Shown here: positions 24,157 to 33,877 of the stretch, piece by piece
Position numbering within the stretch: the first letter of the stretch is position 1
Layout of the letters: the number at the start of each line of letters is the position of its first letter
From: Curvularia sp. ZM96
Taxonomy: Eukaryota; Ascomycota; Dothideomycetes; Pleosporales; Pleosporaceae
Length of the DNA stretch: 64,000 bases
Reading direction: 5' to 3'
NCBI GenBank assembly: GCA_022457065.1
Contig: JAJGBQ010000007.1
Span: 620,001-684,000, forward strand
Position numbers and translations under genes: made by a program
Notes under the pieces: generated by a model
Database searches by the model: none
Told to the model about the DNA's origin: nothing
The model's input: only the letters and a program-made list of their open reading frames with translations

Positions 24157-25615
24157 CTAAGCGCACACAATACCTTGTACCCACTGGATGTCATCCCACG
24201 TTGCCTCCCAGATGTTATGGATAGTCATGACCCGCTCCTTGCTGTTGTGCTTCATCACTCCAATACACCGGCAAATTCGCCCTTGCTGCAAAAGGCGCCG
24301 GCTGTCATACTCGAATAGCGGCACCGCCTTCCAGATGGCTGCATCGTAGGCGCCTTTGATGTAAGGGGGTTTGGCGTGGAACAGGTCGCAAAAAGTAAAA
24401 TATTGCTGCGTCTCTGTTCGCTCCGAAGCAAAGATTCTGGCATACAGCTCGATTATCATCTGCTGGCCTGACTTGGATGCTTTGTGGCTCTGATTTATTG
24501 CCTCGCCAATTCGGAAGCATGTTCTGAGTACCACATTGGATGAAAGGCCTATGATGGGCGAGCGGTCGCGAACTGACTTGGGAAACGAAGGTCTGACAAT
24601 TGGTTTCCGAGTCTGTCCAGATTTCTCCTCACGACTTGCGGTTAGCAGCCGTGTAGTCGAAGTGACCGGAGAGACAAATTTCTTGTGAGTGCGCTGGGAG
24701 CTGCCGACAGGAGGCGCCTTTCGAATTGCATTGTCAGGGTCATTATCGATAGCACGTGTCTCTTCATTGTTGATGTTGTGGGACTCTGCTGGTGAGTTTG
24801 AAACATTGCGGGAGACGTCAAAACACGAGCCTGAGGTTAAAACAAGTAGGTCATCGTCAGTAATGTCAAAATCATAGTCGTCGCCATCGGTAGTTGTATC
24901 ATTGTTGTTTCGGCAAAGTAGCTCGCGATTAACATCTGGAGATGTATCGAGCACAGCATCATCTCCGAGGCTAAGCAGTGGAAGACAGAGATCCTGAGCA
25001 TGGAGTGCTTCTGCAGCGTCTTGACTAACTGGTGGAGTAGTCTCTGGATCAGAAGTGCTCATGGGGGTCACGTAGGAGAAATCTTCAGGATGAACAGCGC
25101 GTGACACGTGTAGATCATCCGTGATCGGCATATCAGTGATAGAGTGGTCAGTGACTCGACCATACTGAGAATCATATTGCGTGAGTGAGGCTGGACTGCA
25201 ATGCACAGTCCGGTCAGCAGGCCGCCTTGATCGAGGTGCATATTTCTGGAGATGAGCAGGTTCAGTCGTGCTGCCCAAGCCTAGGTACCGGGCCACGTCC
25301 GGGTTGCGCCGTCGTCGCGTGTTGTCGATCGTACTTGATGAGCTTTGACCCGGCCGAGCAGATGCGACGGCCGAAGATTCGGGCGTTAATAGCTGTGTCT
25401 GTAGACGATTGATGGCTGTGAAGCCAGACGAGACGGGAAACGAGCACGCATTCCTGGAAGCTTCGTGTCAGTTCAAACAAGTGTGAGGCAGCGGCAGAGG
25501 CAGAGGCAGAAGCAGGATGAAGTGACGAGTGAACAGGTTGGGCCTCTCACGCATCGTCGTCAATCTTCTCCATCACCACCTCGGCGGTCTGTCCACCACG
25601 TAGCACGCTGCCCAT
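24157..25615 (-). CDS. Fungal protein of unknown function with a compact C-terminal domain
   Basis: Exons 25615-25551 and 25453-24157 give 453 residues; the 97-nt intron is in phase 2. I do not recognise it. The N-terminal two thirds are disordered, with one short ordered-looking motif near residues 70-82 (RRRRNPDVARYLGLGS). The C-terminal ~150 residues (after SPIIGLSSNVVLRTCFRIGE) look like a folded domain: alternating hydrophobic strands, a helix (QMIIELYARIFASE), then FTFCDLFHAKPPYIKG, ICRCIGVMKH and VMTIHNIWEATWDDI. The strand-rich pattern could be an OB-type fold, but that is a guess. The first exon starts at the ATG at 25613-25615 and supplies MGSVLRGGQTAEVV; without it the frame has no ATG near its start. 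There is no membrane segment or signal peptide. Confidence 0.8.
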
Positions 25616-26121
25616 GGTTGAAAAGATTGTATGTGGGTGTGCAATGACAAAAACGGGCTTTGAAGTTTGAGGCCCGAAAGTTTCGTGGGGGAAGCCACAG
25701 ACGCTGGGCTGTGACTTCCTTACTCAGCCCCCCACTGCGGGGTGACTGCATCCCATGTCAAGGCAGCGATAGCGTCATGTGCATATCGCGTGTACACTCG
25801 CCCAACTTCTTTGCACCGCAGATCCCCAGCTACACGATCCGACAGCACCTCTCGTTTCCATACGTCCCGCCCCAATCTGTCACCACACGTTTTCCAACTC
25901 CGGGTGCTGTTCTATTCTTATCTGTAACACCGGATCTCTGACCCCCCGAACTGCTTCTCTCCTTCTTTCAAACCGTGGTGAGAACACCCAACACCAATCT
26001 GAACCGATCGACAGTGTTCTGTTGCAGCAGAACGAATATCTCCTTCGCAAGCTGCTTGCTTCTTCTGTGTCCAAATATAGCAGATACTCGTCTCCACGCT
26101 TCATCGAGGCGATAGTCACAA
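25616..26121. promoter_or_regulatory. Divergent promoter region
   Basis: 506 bp separate the starts of the unknown minus-strand gene and LSB5. The part nearest LSB5 is CT-rich. No clear TATA box is visible. Confidence 0.45.
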
Positions 26122-27859
26122 ATGCCGGTAAGCTTTGTTCACATTCAGCCGCATACAAAACCATTGGACCCCCATGAAAACTACCTCCGCCAACATACGT
26201 CTCCCCTTTCCTACAACGCTGTTCATATTTCTTTCCTACTCAATCATGGTTCAAAACGCCCAGCGCACTGACGCTGAACCACTTGTTGGTTCCGAGTCAC
26301 CGTGCAGACCTTCTGTCACCTACCGCTATTATTCCTGTGACCCTGAATCCCTCTCTTCACCGAAACAGAGTTTGCCTAAACAAAAATTCAATGTCCTCTC
26401 CACAATCAAAGGGCTACACTATCACAAAGAGCCCGCGATATACGCAGACTTGCCCATATCTGAGAATCCTTGTCCTCTTTGCTTTTTTGAACACTGTCAC
26501 AAATCACTAAAGTCCTGGCTTCGACAATAGAAACACGCATACTCGGCCGTAACGGTCCAGATTGATCGACTGACGAGCGAGCAATACGAGGAGAACGTAA
26601 GCTTCACTATACGCCCGCGCTTTCCGTGCTAAGCGTTCTAGGATGTTGGTGGAATCGTCGACCTCATCGAAGTCATCCGCATCCAAGCATCTGGGCCGAC
26701 TGAAGCAGCTCGCGCTCTTCGCAAGAAGCTGTAAGTCAACAGTCATGTGACCGATAGCATGTTCTAAACTTGTCACAGAAAATACGGAAATGTACACCGC
26801 CAAATACGTGCCCTTGTTATCCTGGATGCATTAATCCAGAATGCCGGTTCAAGATTTCAGAAGACATTTGCGGATGAGCCACTCTTAGAACGACTTCGTA
26901 TCCTGGCCAGAGACGATACCGTAGATGTCGATGTAAGACAGAAAGCCAATGTTCTGTTCCGCGGGTGGGCCGTGGAATATAAAGGAAAGCCTGGTCTCGA
27001 ACGGATTGCTGCACTCCATAAGGAGCTGCCTCGCACCAAACGTCCGCAACCACAGCAATCCCGCATAGTGCGACAGCAAGACGCTGAAGCGGCCCGTGAA
27101 CGTGAAGAGCACTCACCATCCCCTCCTAGGAACCGCAGGCCTGAGCCGCCTCATACATCTTCTTCAAGAACGAGTACTCCTGTTTCGCCCGGGTCTAGTG
27201 CTTCCTTTTCGAGCTCTTCACTATTTAAGAGGGATAAGAAGGACAAAAAGACGAAACGACAGCCTTTCAACCTCGAGAAAGAGAAGGGACAGATGCTTGA
27301 AACTATTGCATCGGCCAATGTCGCTAGCACGAACCTACTGAACGGGCTACAACTTATCAATCGCGAGCAGCAACGCGTCAGCGAGAACCCGGAAGTCATG
27401 CGTCGCTTCGAGACGTGTAAGCAACTCCGCCGTCAGATTCTGCGCTACATCCATCTGGTTGAATCGGAACAATATATCGGCGGTCTGCTCAACGCCAATG
27501 ATGAGCTAGTCAAGGGGCTTATGGCATTCGAGATCATGGACAAGAGCATCGACGACGACAGCGACAGCGACAACGAGCAAGGTAACGTATCCGCAGCCGA
27601 AGCAGCCATGGCCAACATGGACATGAACGAGGCTCCGCCGCCGAAGCCACCGCGACCCACGAGCATACCTATGCCTTCCCCCATGGCTAGCAAGCAGCGT
27701 GTTGAGTCGGACAGTGAACCCGAGGAAGATGAGAATGATCCATTCGGCGACAGTAACGGTAAGTTTGCGGCGATTCGGTACTCTATGCAAAGCTAATCTT
27801 TTGAAGCTATCAAAACTCCTTTCGCAGAGAAAGGCCAGCCAACATGGAGGGATGTGTAG
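26122..27859 (+). CDS. LSB5: LSB5-like endocytosis adaptor (VHS-GAT domains)
   Basis: Proposed exons 26122-26127, 26531-26596, 26642-26730, 26779-27758 and 27807-27859 give 397 residues. LSB5-type proteins join ubiquitin sorting to the actin machinery at endocytic sites. The VHS domain fills about residues 3-140 (YSAVTVQIDRLTSEQYEE, then DLIEVIRIQASGPTEAARALRK, then YGNVHRQIRALVILDALIQN). The GAT helical bundle lies at about 215-310 (MLETIASANVASTNLLNGL). A Pro-rich segment (PPPKPPRPTSIP) could bind SH3 domains, and an acidic NPFGDSN-like DENDPFGDSN lies near the end. The four downstream exons are secure. The first coding exon is only ATG-CCG followed by GTAAGC and a 403-nt intron; this start is inferred and less certain. 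Confidence 0.88.
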
Positions 27860-28403
27860 TGAGCTTGGCAATGCAAGGTGCAGGTTATGTTCGCGTCGAG
27901 GCACGGTGTTGGGCTCTCAATTACATATGTTTTACGATACCCTTTCCTATGGGTTCATCGATTAGATAAATGCGATTAGGTACAATATATTTGGAAACCG
28001 CCACATTCCGTGTTCATCTCATCCCTGGACGCGTTGCCTCAGCCATGTTCACAGCCACAGGCGACGTCATGCATCGCTAGCGCCGGCGTGTCATTGGCCT
28101 GACACTCGGCGCAGTGGCATTGAAGCAGGGCGCTGGAACCCGTTGGACATCCATCTTAATCTCCCTTTGCTCCCCTCAAAGACGAACGTACATACCACGC
28201 ACTACTGTTTCCTGGTCCATCACCGACACAGTAAGTCCCCTGATTGCACTTTGGCGCATGGAAAAAGCGGAACAGCATGCTAACAACGTCATAGCGCAAC
28301 GTTCATCCTCGGTATCCCTAGGCGCATTTACTTCCAACCCTCCGCCACCAGCACACTCATCGCATACGCTTGACAAAGTCACGAAACGCCCATTTCCATC
28401 ACA
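27860..28403. other. Intergenic region
   Basis: LSB5 3' end and the leader of the cysteine-rich peptide gene. A GTAAGT at 28230 suggests a possible 5'-UTR intron. No other gene is visible. Confidence 0.4.
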
Positions 28404-28532
28404 ATGCCTGCCTCGACCACTTCTTCCATCTCATCCGCCGCCGGATCCATCGTCAAACCCCAGGGCGGCAAGTGCAGCTGCATCAGCACCGACGACTGCA
28501 GTTGCTGCTGCCTCCCCTGCACCGTCATGTAA
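28404..28532 (+). CDS. Cysteine-rich 42-residue peptide, possible metallothionein-like or prenylated peptide
   Basis: An uninterrupted ATG-to-TAA frame of 42 residues, too short for most gene finders. The N-terminal half is Ser/Thr/Ala-rich, then a KPQGG turn, then a Cys cluster: C24, C26, C32, C34, C35, C36, C39 (KCSCISTDDCSCCCLPC). Seven cysteines in CxC and CCC arrangement recall small fungal metallothioneins, which also bind copper with seven cysteines. The last four residues, CTVM, fit a CaaX prenylation box, and Cys-rich tails next to CaaX are often palmitoylated, so a lipid-anchored peptide is the alternative. The ATG has a good context (ACAATGCC). Function is inference. Confidence 0.6.
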   Translation: MPASTTSSISSAAGSIVKPQGGKCSCISTDDCSCCCLPCTVM

Positions 28533-29605
28533 ACACCTTGGGCGCATATCGTCAGATTTTATGATTCAAAGCTGCGCACAATGGGCGCAACTGGCAGGAT
28601 GAAAGGCACGCTGTCTTCAACGTGAGGTGTTTAGGGGTTTATTTTGAGCGAAGATACACGTCATAGCGATTCTCTGGTTTTTTGGGAGTTAAGATGCAGG
28701 GCTAGTGTCTATGGCATGCCTTGTTGGAGTTTATAGTAATATGATGTTGGTATATTGGTTCCTTTTGTCGCCTCTTGCTGCTGTGGTGTACTGTTTTCGC
28801 TGCTCCTGTGCTTTGCGCATCTATACTGTTTTTGATGCCTGATCGTGCAGGTGCTCTAGTGCCTGGCTCCCGGATCGCTGTGCTTACAGACTCTCGTGTC
28901 ATGTGTACACGAGATGAGGCTACGATGGCTTGTATACATTGTAGGAGATGCAGGAACGACAAGAACCACGCACCAGGCTAGAGGGTGGAGATAAGCGCGA
29001 AGTGGAGATTCTAGGGCGCTCTATAAAAACCTTCTGAGGCATACGGAGTACAGCAAGCAATAACAGCACCAACGATGGTCAATTTCATGAAGTAGCAGCT
29101 CAGTTCATGCCCGTTCGGTCCGATAGATGAATGCCATGGCAACTTGGGGTCGAGTCTTCATTCTCATATACTCACAATACACTGCTTCTACCCATGTTTG
29201 TTGGGATACATAGTACAGCAGCGCGGAGTTGCATCTGAAAATTTATTACACAAGTCTTACCACTAATCCATCACCTCACGATATTCACATGGGATACCCT
29301 TTTTGACTTCTATGCATACTGCCAACTTCCTTTACTGGGCTACACTTGCTCTTCGTGAAACACTTACAAACCTCATATTAGCATCAGGTATCTAAATCAC
29401 AACTGACTCGCCTCTTTCTTAGCTTGCTTAATAAACTAGCTTCGAATAATAACTCGGTGCTCATAGGAAGGAGACTGAGGCCCTTCTCAACATAACATAT
29501 GTATATTACCGTTAGCCTATCCTATAGTCTATCTACTGTTACGATCTCTAGCAGCCAAAAGATGTCTCATTTGCTCTGACACTCTACACAAATCCGCCTC
29601 ATCTG
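28533..29605. other. AT-rich intergenic region
   Basis: No gene is supported. A 68-residue open frame at 28775-28981 begins with TTG and has no ATG. The stretch 29160-29560 is AT-rich and broken by many stops in all frames. Confidence 0.5.
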
Positions 29606-29938
29606 CGCTCCCCGATCATCCTTCTCACACTCCTCCCCCTCGTGGGCCTAGCAGCCGCCGGGACAGCGTCAACATATCGTAAGCCGGCGCCGTATGGGGT
29701 GCGTTTTCACGTCTCAATAGTTGATAAGCACGCATAGCTAACAGAGAGAATACCAAGGTTGAAACTGTGGTTGGGACAATCTCAAGGCGTGTGGAATATC
29801 ATGTTTCGAGGTGGTGAGTTTGACAGAGAGGCTCTTGAACAAAGAAGGGGAGAGGAGCTAATGTGGGGATAGTGCAACGGAATCAAGCTGCATTCGGGGT
29901 GGGCGGGTGCACCGAATAGGTGCGATTGTTATCGTTAA
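29606..29938 (+). pseudogene. Candidate small secreted cysteine-rich protein gene without a visible start
   Basis: A signal-peptide-like frame (RSPIILLTLLPLVGLAAAG, 29606-29698) ends at a GTGCGT donor. It can be spliced in phase to 29787-29813 and 29873-29938, giving ACGISCFEVCNGIK then SGWAGAPNRCDCYR and a stop. The pattern of a hydrophobic leader, two short Cys-rich exons and a small final exon is typical of fungal secreted effectors or antimicrobial peptides. No ATG precedes the leader in frame (a TAG lies upstream), and using the nearer acceptor at 29757 would bring in a TGA. Either the start lies in an unseen upstream exon or the gene is decayed. Confidence 0.35.
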
Positions 29939-30531
29939 TGAGTTGGCAGTGGGATTGCGTAGTTTGAAACCATGTCTGGCTTCTGGGACATCGTTGTGGT
30001 TCTGTTATTGTGCATAGCTTTACGGAGCAGAGATATGCAAATCTTGGCTTAGGCAGAGACATTTGTAGCCGACGAGAAGAGAGAGCACTGGGTGCTCAAC
30101 ATAAATCAACGTTGTATGAAATTGTCTTCCATCGTACTTCATTGCGTGCATCGAGTACTTTCCGGATCTCGGCTGGGGCCGTGTTGGGTGGTGTGACCGA
30201 AACTGCAAGGCTGATGTAGATCTTCCCCGTCATAGCCTTGGCAAGATGGTGGCGTATGTTTCTGTTTGGCTGGCTTGTATGATCCTTCCTACAAGCGATG
30301 CTGTGAACCCGCTTAGATATAGAAGATCCGATATTTTAGGGGTTTCTCCAAGAAGCCAGTTGTTGGATGTTGGAGTCGGACGCCTAACAGCGGCGGAAAT
30401 GTGATGTCAGCAGTTAATATCGATATTAGTTGACTGTAGTAGGGCCTTAGAATTAAGACTTATATAAAAGAAGACTTGAGAATGACTGCGATTTGGAAAA
30501 ACTGAATGAGCCCTACACTGTGGCCGTCAAC
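29939..30531. other. Intergenic region
   Basis: Promoter of the next gene; AT-rich from 30300 onward. No gene is visible. Confidence 0.5.
30460..30468 (+). promoter_or_regulatory. TATA box
   Basis: TATATAAA-type sequence about 65-70 bp upstream of the ATG at 30532, a fitting spacing for a strongly regulated fungal gene. Confidence 0.5.
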
Positions 30532-31638
30532 ATGTCGCTCCGTATCAAATACTCAGTACTGGCTTCTTTGCTAGCAACAACATCCCACGCTCAATCCTCT
30601 TCCGACTCCGGCTCTCAGTCGTTGACATGCGACGATCTCTCTGGAGGCCTCGCATACAATGCCTCTGTCACTCACGATACTCCAGTTTTAAACTTTGCCT
30701 ACCTTGGGGCCGATGATGGTGTGACTATCTCAGCAGACGATACGGCTACCTGGAAGATTTCATCCTACATTGGGCCTGTATATAATGGCCATGGAAGCAT
30801 GTCCAGCGAAAACCAAACGCACACTGTTCTATGGCTTGATACTGAAGACACAGACATGGAGCGTCTGGGCGATCAAATCGGCCTGTGCCACAACTATGTT
30901 CCGTTGCAAAACCAGACTGGAAATCTGACGTGGAGTAGAGAAGTGTTGGAGAGGTCGCAGCAGGATAATGGGGATTGCAAGACGATGCTAGGAGAAGAAT
31001 GTGTTGCAGCACTGGAAAGGTGGTACGCAGGTCAAGGCCTTGGTGTATGGAGTGCTGATGAGTACCCGGCATGCACCGATATTCAAAACACTATACCTCC
31101 AAAATGTGAAGGCATGCTGTCTGAACCTGTCACCATTGGTAAGTTCCTGGGTCAATGGCAACGGAGAGAGATCATGTTAACCATGTTTACAGACGCTCTC
31201 CGTCTTAATACCTCCGCTGAAGATCGCATCTGGAGTTGGGACAGGGGTGTCAATGTAACCTCATACCCGGATGGCGCTGTAGTACCGACATGCGGCGACC
31301 GAAATCTGAGCAGCAGCTGGGGGAATAGGATCCACTCTACAACTGACTACGATTTGGCACTTAACTTTCCTATTGTGGATATCATGATGTTCTACCCCAC
31401 AGTTCCAGTCACTAGACAGGTATCTACCAGGAGCATTTATACAAAGGTTATTTGTTTGAAGCCTGAAAACATAGAAGGGAATAGCCGGGCACCGATGACT
31501 GCGGAAGAGGTGCTCGATAAGAACTATGGTCCACAGGATGATGATGAGTCTGGTGCCGAGAGAGCTTTCGGATGGGGTAGTAGGGCTGCACTGGCATCGG
31601 TAGTTGGCATGGTAGTAGGAGTCTGGCTGGGATTGTGA
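30532..31638 (+). CDS. Secreted, probably GPI-anchored protein of unknown function
   Basis: Single open frame of 368 residues, or 350 if the probable 54-nt intron 31139-31192 (GTAAGT ... GTTAACC ... TTTACAG) is removed; both versions stay in frame. The start is MSLRIKYSVLASLLATTSHAQ, a signal peptide with cleavage near AQ. The body carries several N-glycosylation sequons (NAS, NQT, NLT, NTS, NVT, NLS) and about nine cysteines, fitting an extracellular disulfide-bonded fold. The tail has a small-residue stretch followed by a hydrophobic end (ALASVVGMVVGVWLGL), typical of GPI attachment. I do not recognise the domain. An upstream in-frame ATG at 30493 would bury the signal peptide, so I chose 30532. 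Confidence 0.8.
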   Translation: MSLRIKYSVLASLLATTSHAQSSSDSGSQSLTCDDLSGGLAYNASVTHDTPVLNFAYLGADDGVTISADDTATWKISSYIGPVYNGHGSMSSENQTHTVLWLDTEDTDMERLGDQIGLCHNYVPLQNQTGNLTWSREVLERSQQDNGDCKTMLGEECVAALERWYAGQGLGVWSADEYPACTDIQNTIPPKCEGMLSEPVTIGKFLGQWQRREIMLTMFTDALRLNTSAEDRIWSWDRGVNVTSYPDGAVVPTCGDRNLSSSWGNRIHSTTDYDLALNFPIVDIMMFYPTVPVTRQVSTRSIYTKVICLKPENIEGNSRAPMTAEEVLDKNYGPQDDDESGAERAFGWGSRAALASVVGMVVGVWLGL

Positions 31639-33187
31639 AGTATTCGGATGTTGCAAATCAGTAAAACGCACGTGCATACTCGATTACCTCAAAATTTACA
31701 CATGATTAGTAGCTTGGTCTTGCGAAGAAGATGTTAATATTCCTTATAATGCTCTACTACAGTTAAAGCGACTGATGTCGGATGATGACTATCTAGCCAG
31801 ATGCTCATCGTTATGCTGAAAGCGCTGGCTGAATGGAACATCTCGGCTTCAATAGAGTAAAATCCATGATAAAAAGTATTTTAAGCAGTACCATGATTCA
31901 AGTGCTCAGGATTAGAACGTCTTGTTGAGCCTTGTTTCAGCGATACTCATGCATACTACAAGGTGATCACATATTGGATGTATCAGCGGAGGCAAATCCA
32001 AGGCGGCTACACGAGTTACAAATTTTGGATCAGCCAGCTAATCTATAGGGCGTGGCGGATACGCCAGCATTGCTGCCCATGTTGATTTCGCGCTCAAGCC
32101 AAACCTGATACTGTCATTTCCCGCACATGCGCTTTGGATATAACCTATGATCTGCGTCCTTTGATTTGGACATGCTAGATGTTATCTGGCAGAGAATGAG
32201 CTTGTGTCATTGGGTATCAAATGACGACAAGTACATGCTACACGTAGTTCATCGGGTTAATGTAAAGAAGCAGACTTAGTACAGCCTTGATAACAATAGC
32301 GTTCAAGCATCTAGAAAACACTAAGACTCTACAGGTAAAGATCTAAAACAGACTGAAAGAAGATGGAAATTGTTTCGAGCTCCGTACTTCATCCCAGCAT
32401 GTCACTGCAACAACACATCCCGCAACACACATGACCAACACCACGTGGAGAACCAAAAGCCAAGCAAATAAATTCCCCGGCTCAATCTAACTTACCGTGC
32501 CGCTTCTTCACGTCGTACGCCGCATCTTTAATCTCCGAAGCCTACCAAAAATAAAGTCGGTGGTACTTCTTCTAGCACAAACTGCAATCCTATTCCGCAA
32601 AAGTCACACCGTTTGCTGCATGCGGTAGCCGCTCTCGCAGCAGTCCTAGTACGGGCGCGTACCGAAACAGCGGGAAAGCAACGTGACATTCCCATCAGGC
32701 CATGGCTGCAGATGACCAAGAGATTTAGGGCGAGTGAATAGGAAAGGTTGAGTGGGGTTATTTCCGGGGTTTTTACCCATAGCGTTTGTGGGGCAGTGGT
32801 TACATACACCCGGCCCACACGCCGGAAGATACAGTCGCGGTGCAGGAAGGCATATTCGTGTAGTTGAGAGATGGTATTATGTCGTTTTTTTTTGTGAACG
32901 AGAATCTATGATATATGCCAAATTCGTGGATGCAAACTAAATTGGTGTCATATTCTATCTCTCCTCCCCCGAGCTGGCAGACTTTGAACTGGAATAATAA
33001 ATGTAATGTGGTATCATAGAAGACATGCGGTAAGAAGCGAAATGCGAAAAAAAAGAGAAAGCAAATATGACGTCTGCATGCAAAATTTCGCTCCCATGAA
33101 CAACGTTGTGCGTCGTCCTCCAGATGGTATCGTTACGATCGTGTCCTCAGAGATGTCGCCGTGATTGAGATTGCTCTTCGAGCCTCA
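31639..33187. other. AT-rich intergenic region
   Basis: About 1.5 kb with no supported complete gene. One minus-strand block at 32541-32496 looks like an exon flanked by splice sites (see findings). A polypyrimidine or polypurine run lies near 32885 and 33045. Confidence 0.45.
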
Positions 33188-33877
33188 TCAAGAAGCCGTT
33201 TTGGTAGTGCTCAGGTCTTGAGACATCACCATGGTACTGTAGGTTTCTATATTTTTGCGCTGGGTATCGTCGTCTCCGGAGTCGACGTGCGCTGCAGTGC
33301 TCTCGATTTTTTTTGAGTGAACCTAGGTATTCGCTCAGGATCTTCACTTGGTGTTACTGGTAATAACCGTGGTGGTTTGAGGTGTCTTGATAGAGAGAGG
33401 TAGGCCCTTTTCGATATCGCGCATCTTGTTGGCGTTCTTTCCTGGAGGTGGGGAATCAAGGCGGATGCCGGTGCGTCGGTTTGAACGGTTTTGCTTGTTG
33501 TCGACAGGTGCGCGACCTGTAAAGCGACGAGAGGCGCGACGAATAGAGGCTCGAACGTCCCACTGACGCTTCTTTGCGAGCCACCAGAGCACTCCGGATG
33601 CGACTATATGTTTGTTAGCTTCAGTACATCTGAGTGGCGAGACGATGTACATACTGGACCCGAGTACAACGACAACGGCTACGACGATGATAGCAGCAAT
33701 AGCACCGCCCGACAGGGAGAAAGCGCCCTTTTGCGCTCCCGCAGCCCCAGCATCGCTAGGATCTTGTGGGTTGTCGCTACCTCCATTGTAACCTGGAGGA
33801 GGGAGAGAACTGCCCGAAGACGAGTCCTGCGCAAGGGCTAGGACAGGCAAGAGGAACAAGAGGAGAGACCCGCTCAT
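33188..33877 (-). CDS. Single-pass membrane protein with signal peptide
   Basis: Proposed exons 33877-33655, 33603-33358 and 33291-33188 give 190 residues. The start is MSGSLLLFLLPVLALAQ, a signal peptide. A Ser/Gly/Pro-rich short outer part follows, then one membrane span (AIAAIIVVAVVVVLGSI, running into GVLWWLA), then a basic cytoplasmic tail (KKRQWDVRASIRRASRRF). The first intron is 51 nt with a GCTAAC branch site; retaining it keeps the frame open. The last intron (66 nt, GTAACA donor) is less sure: if unused, the protein stops at 33344 after 160 residues. I prefer splicing because the extra 34 residues (DSGDDDTQRKNIETYS) look like a real tail. The layout resembles small fungal surface sensors, but no family is recognised. 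Confidence 0.7.

Noticed and set aside
28775..28981. 68-codon hydrophobic/Cys frame
   Set aside because: It opens with TTG and has no ATG or acceptor that would supply one.
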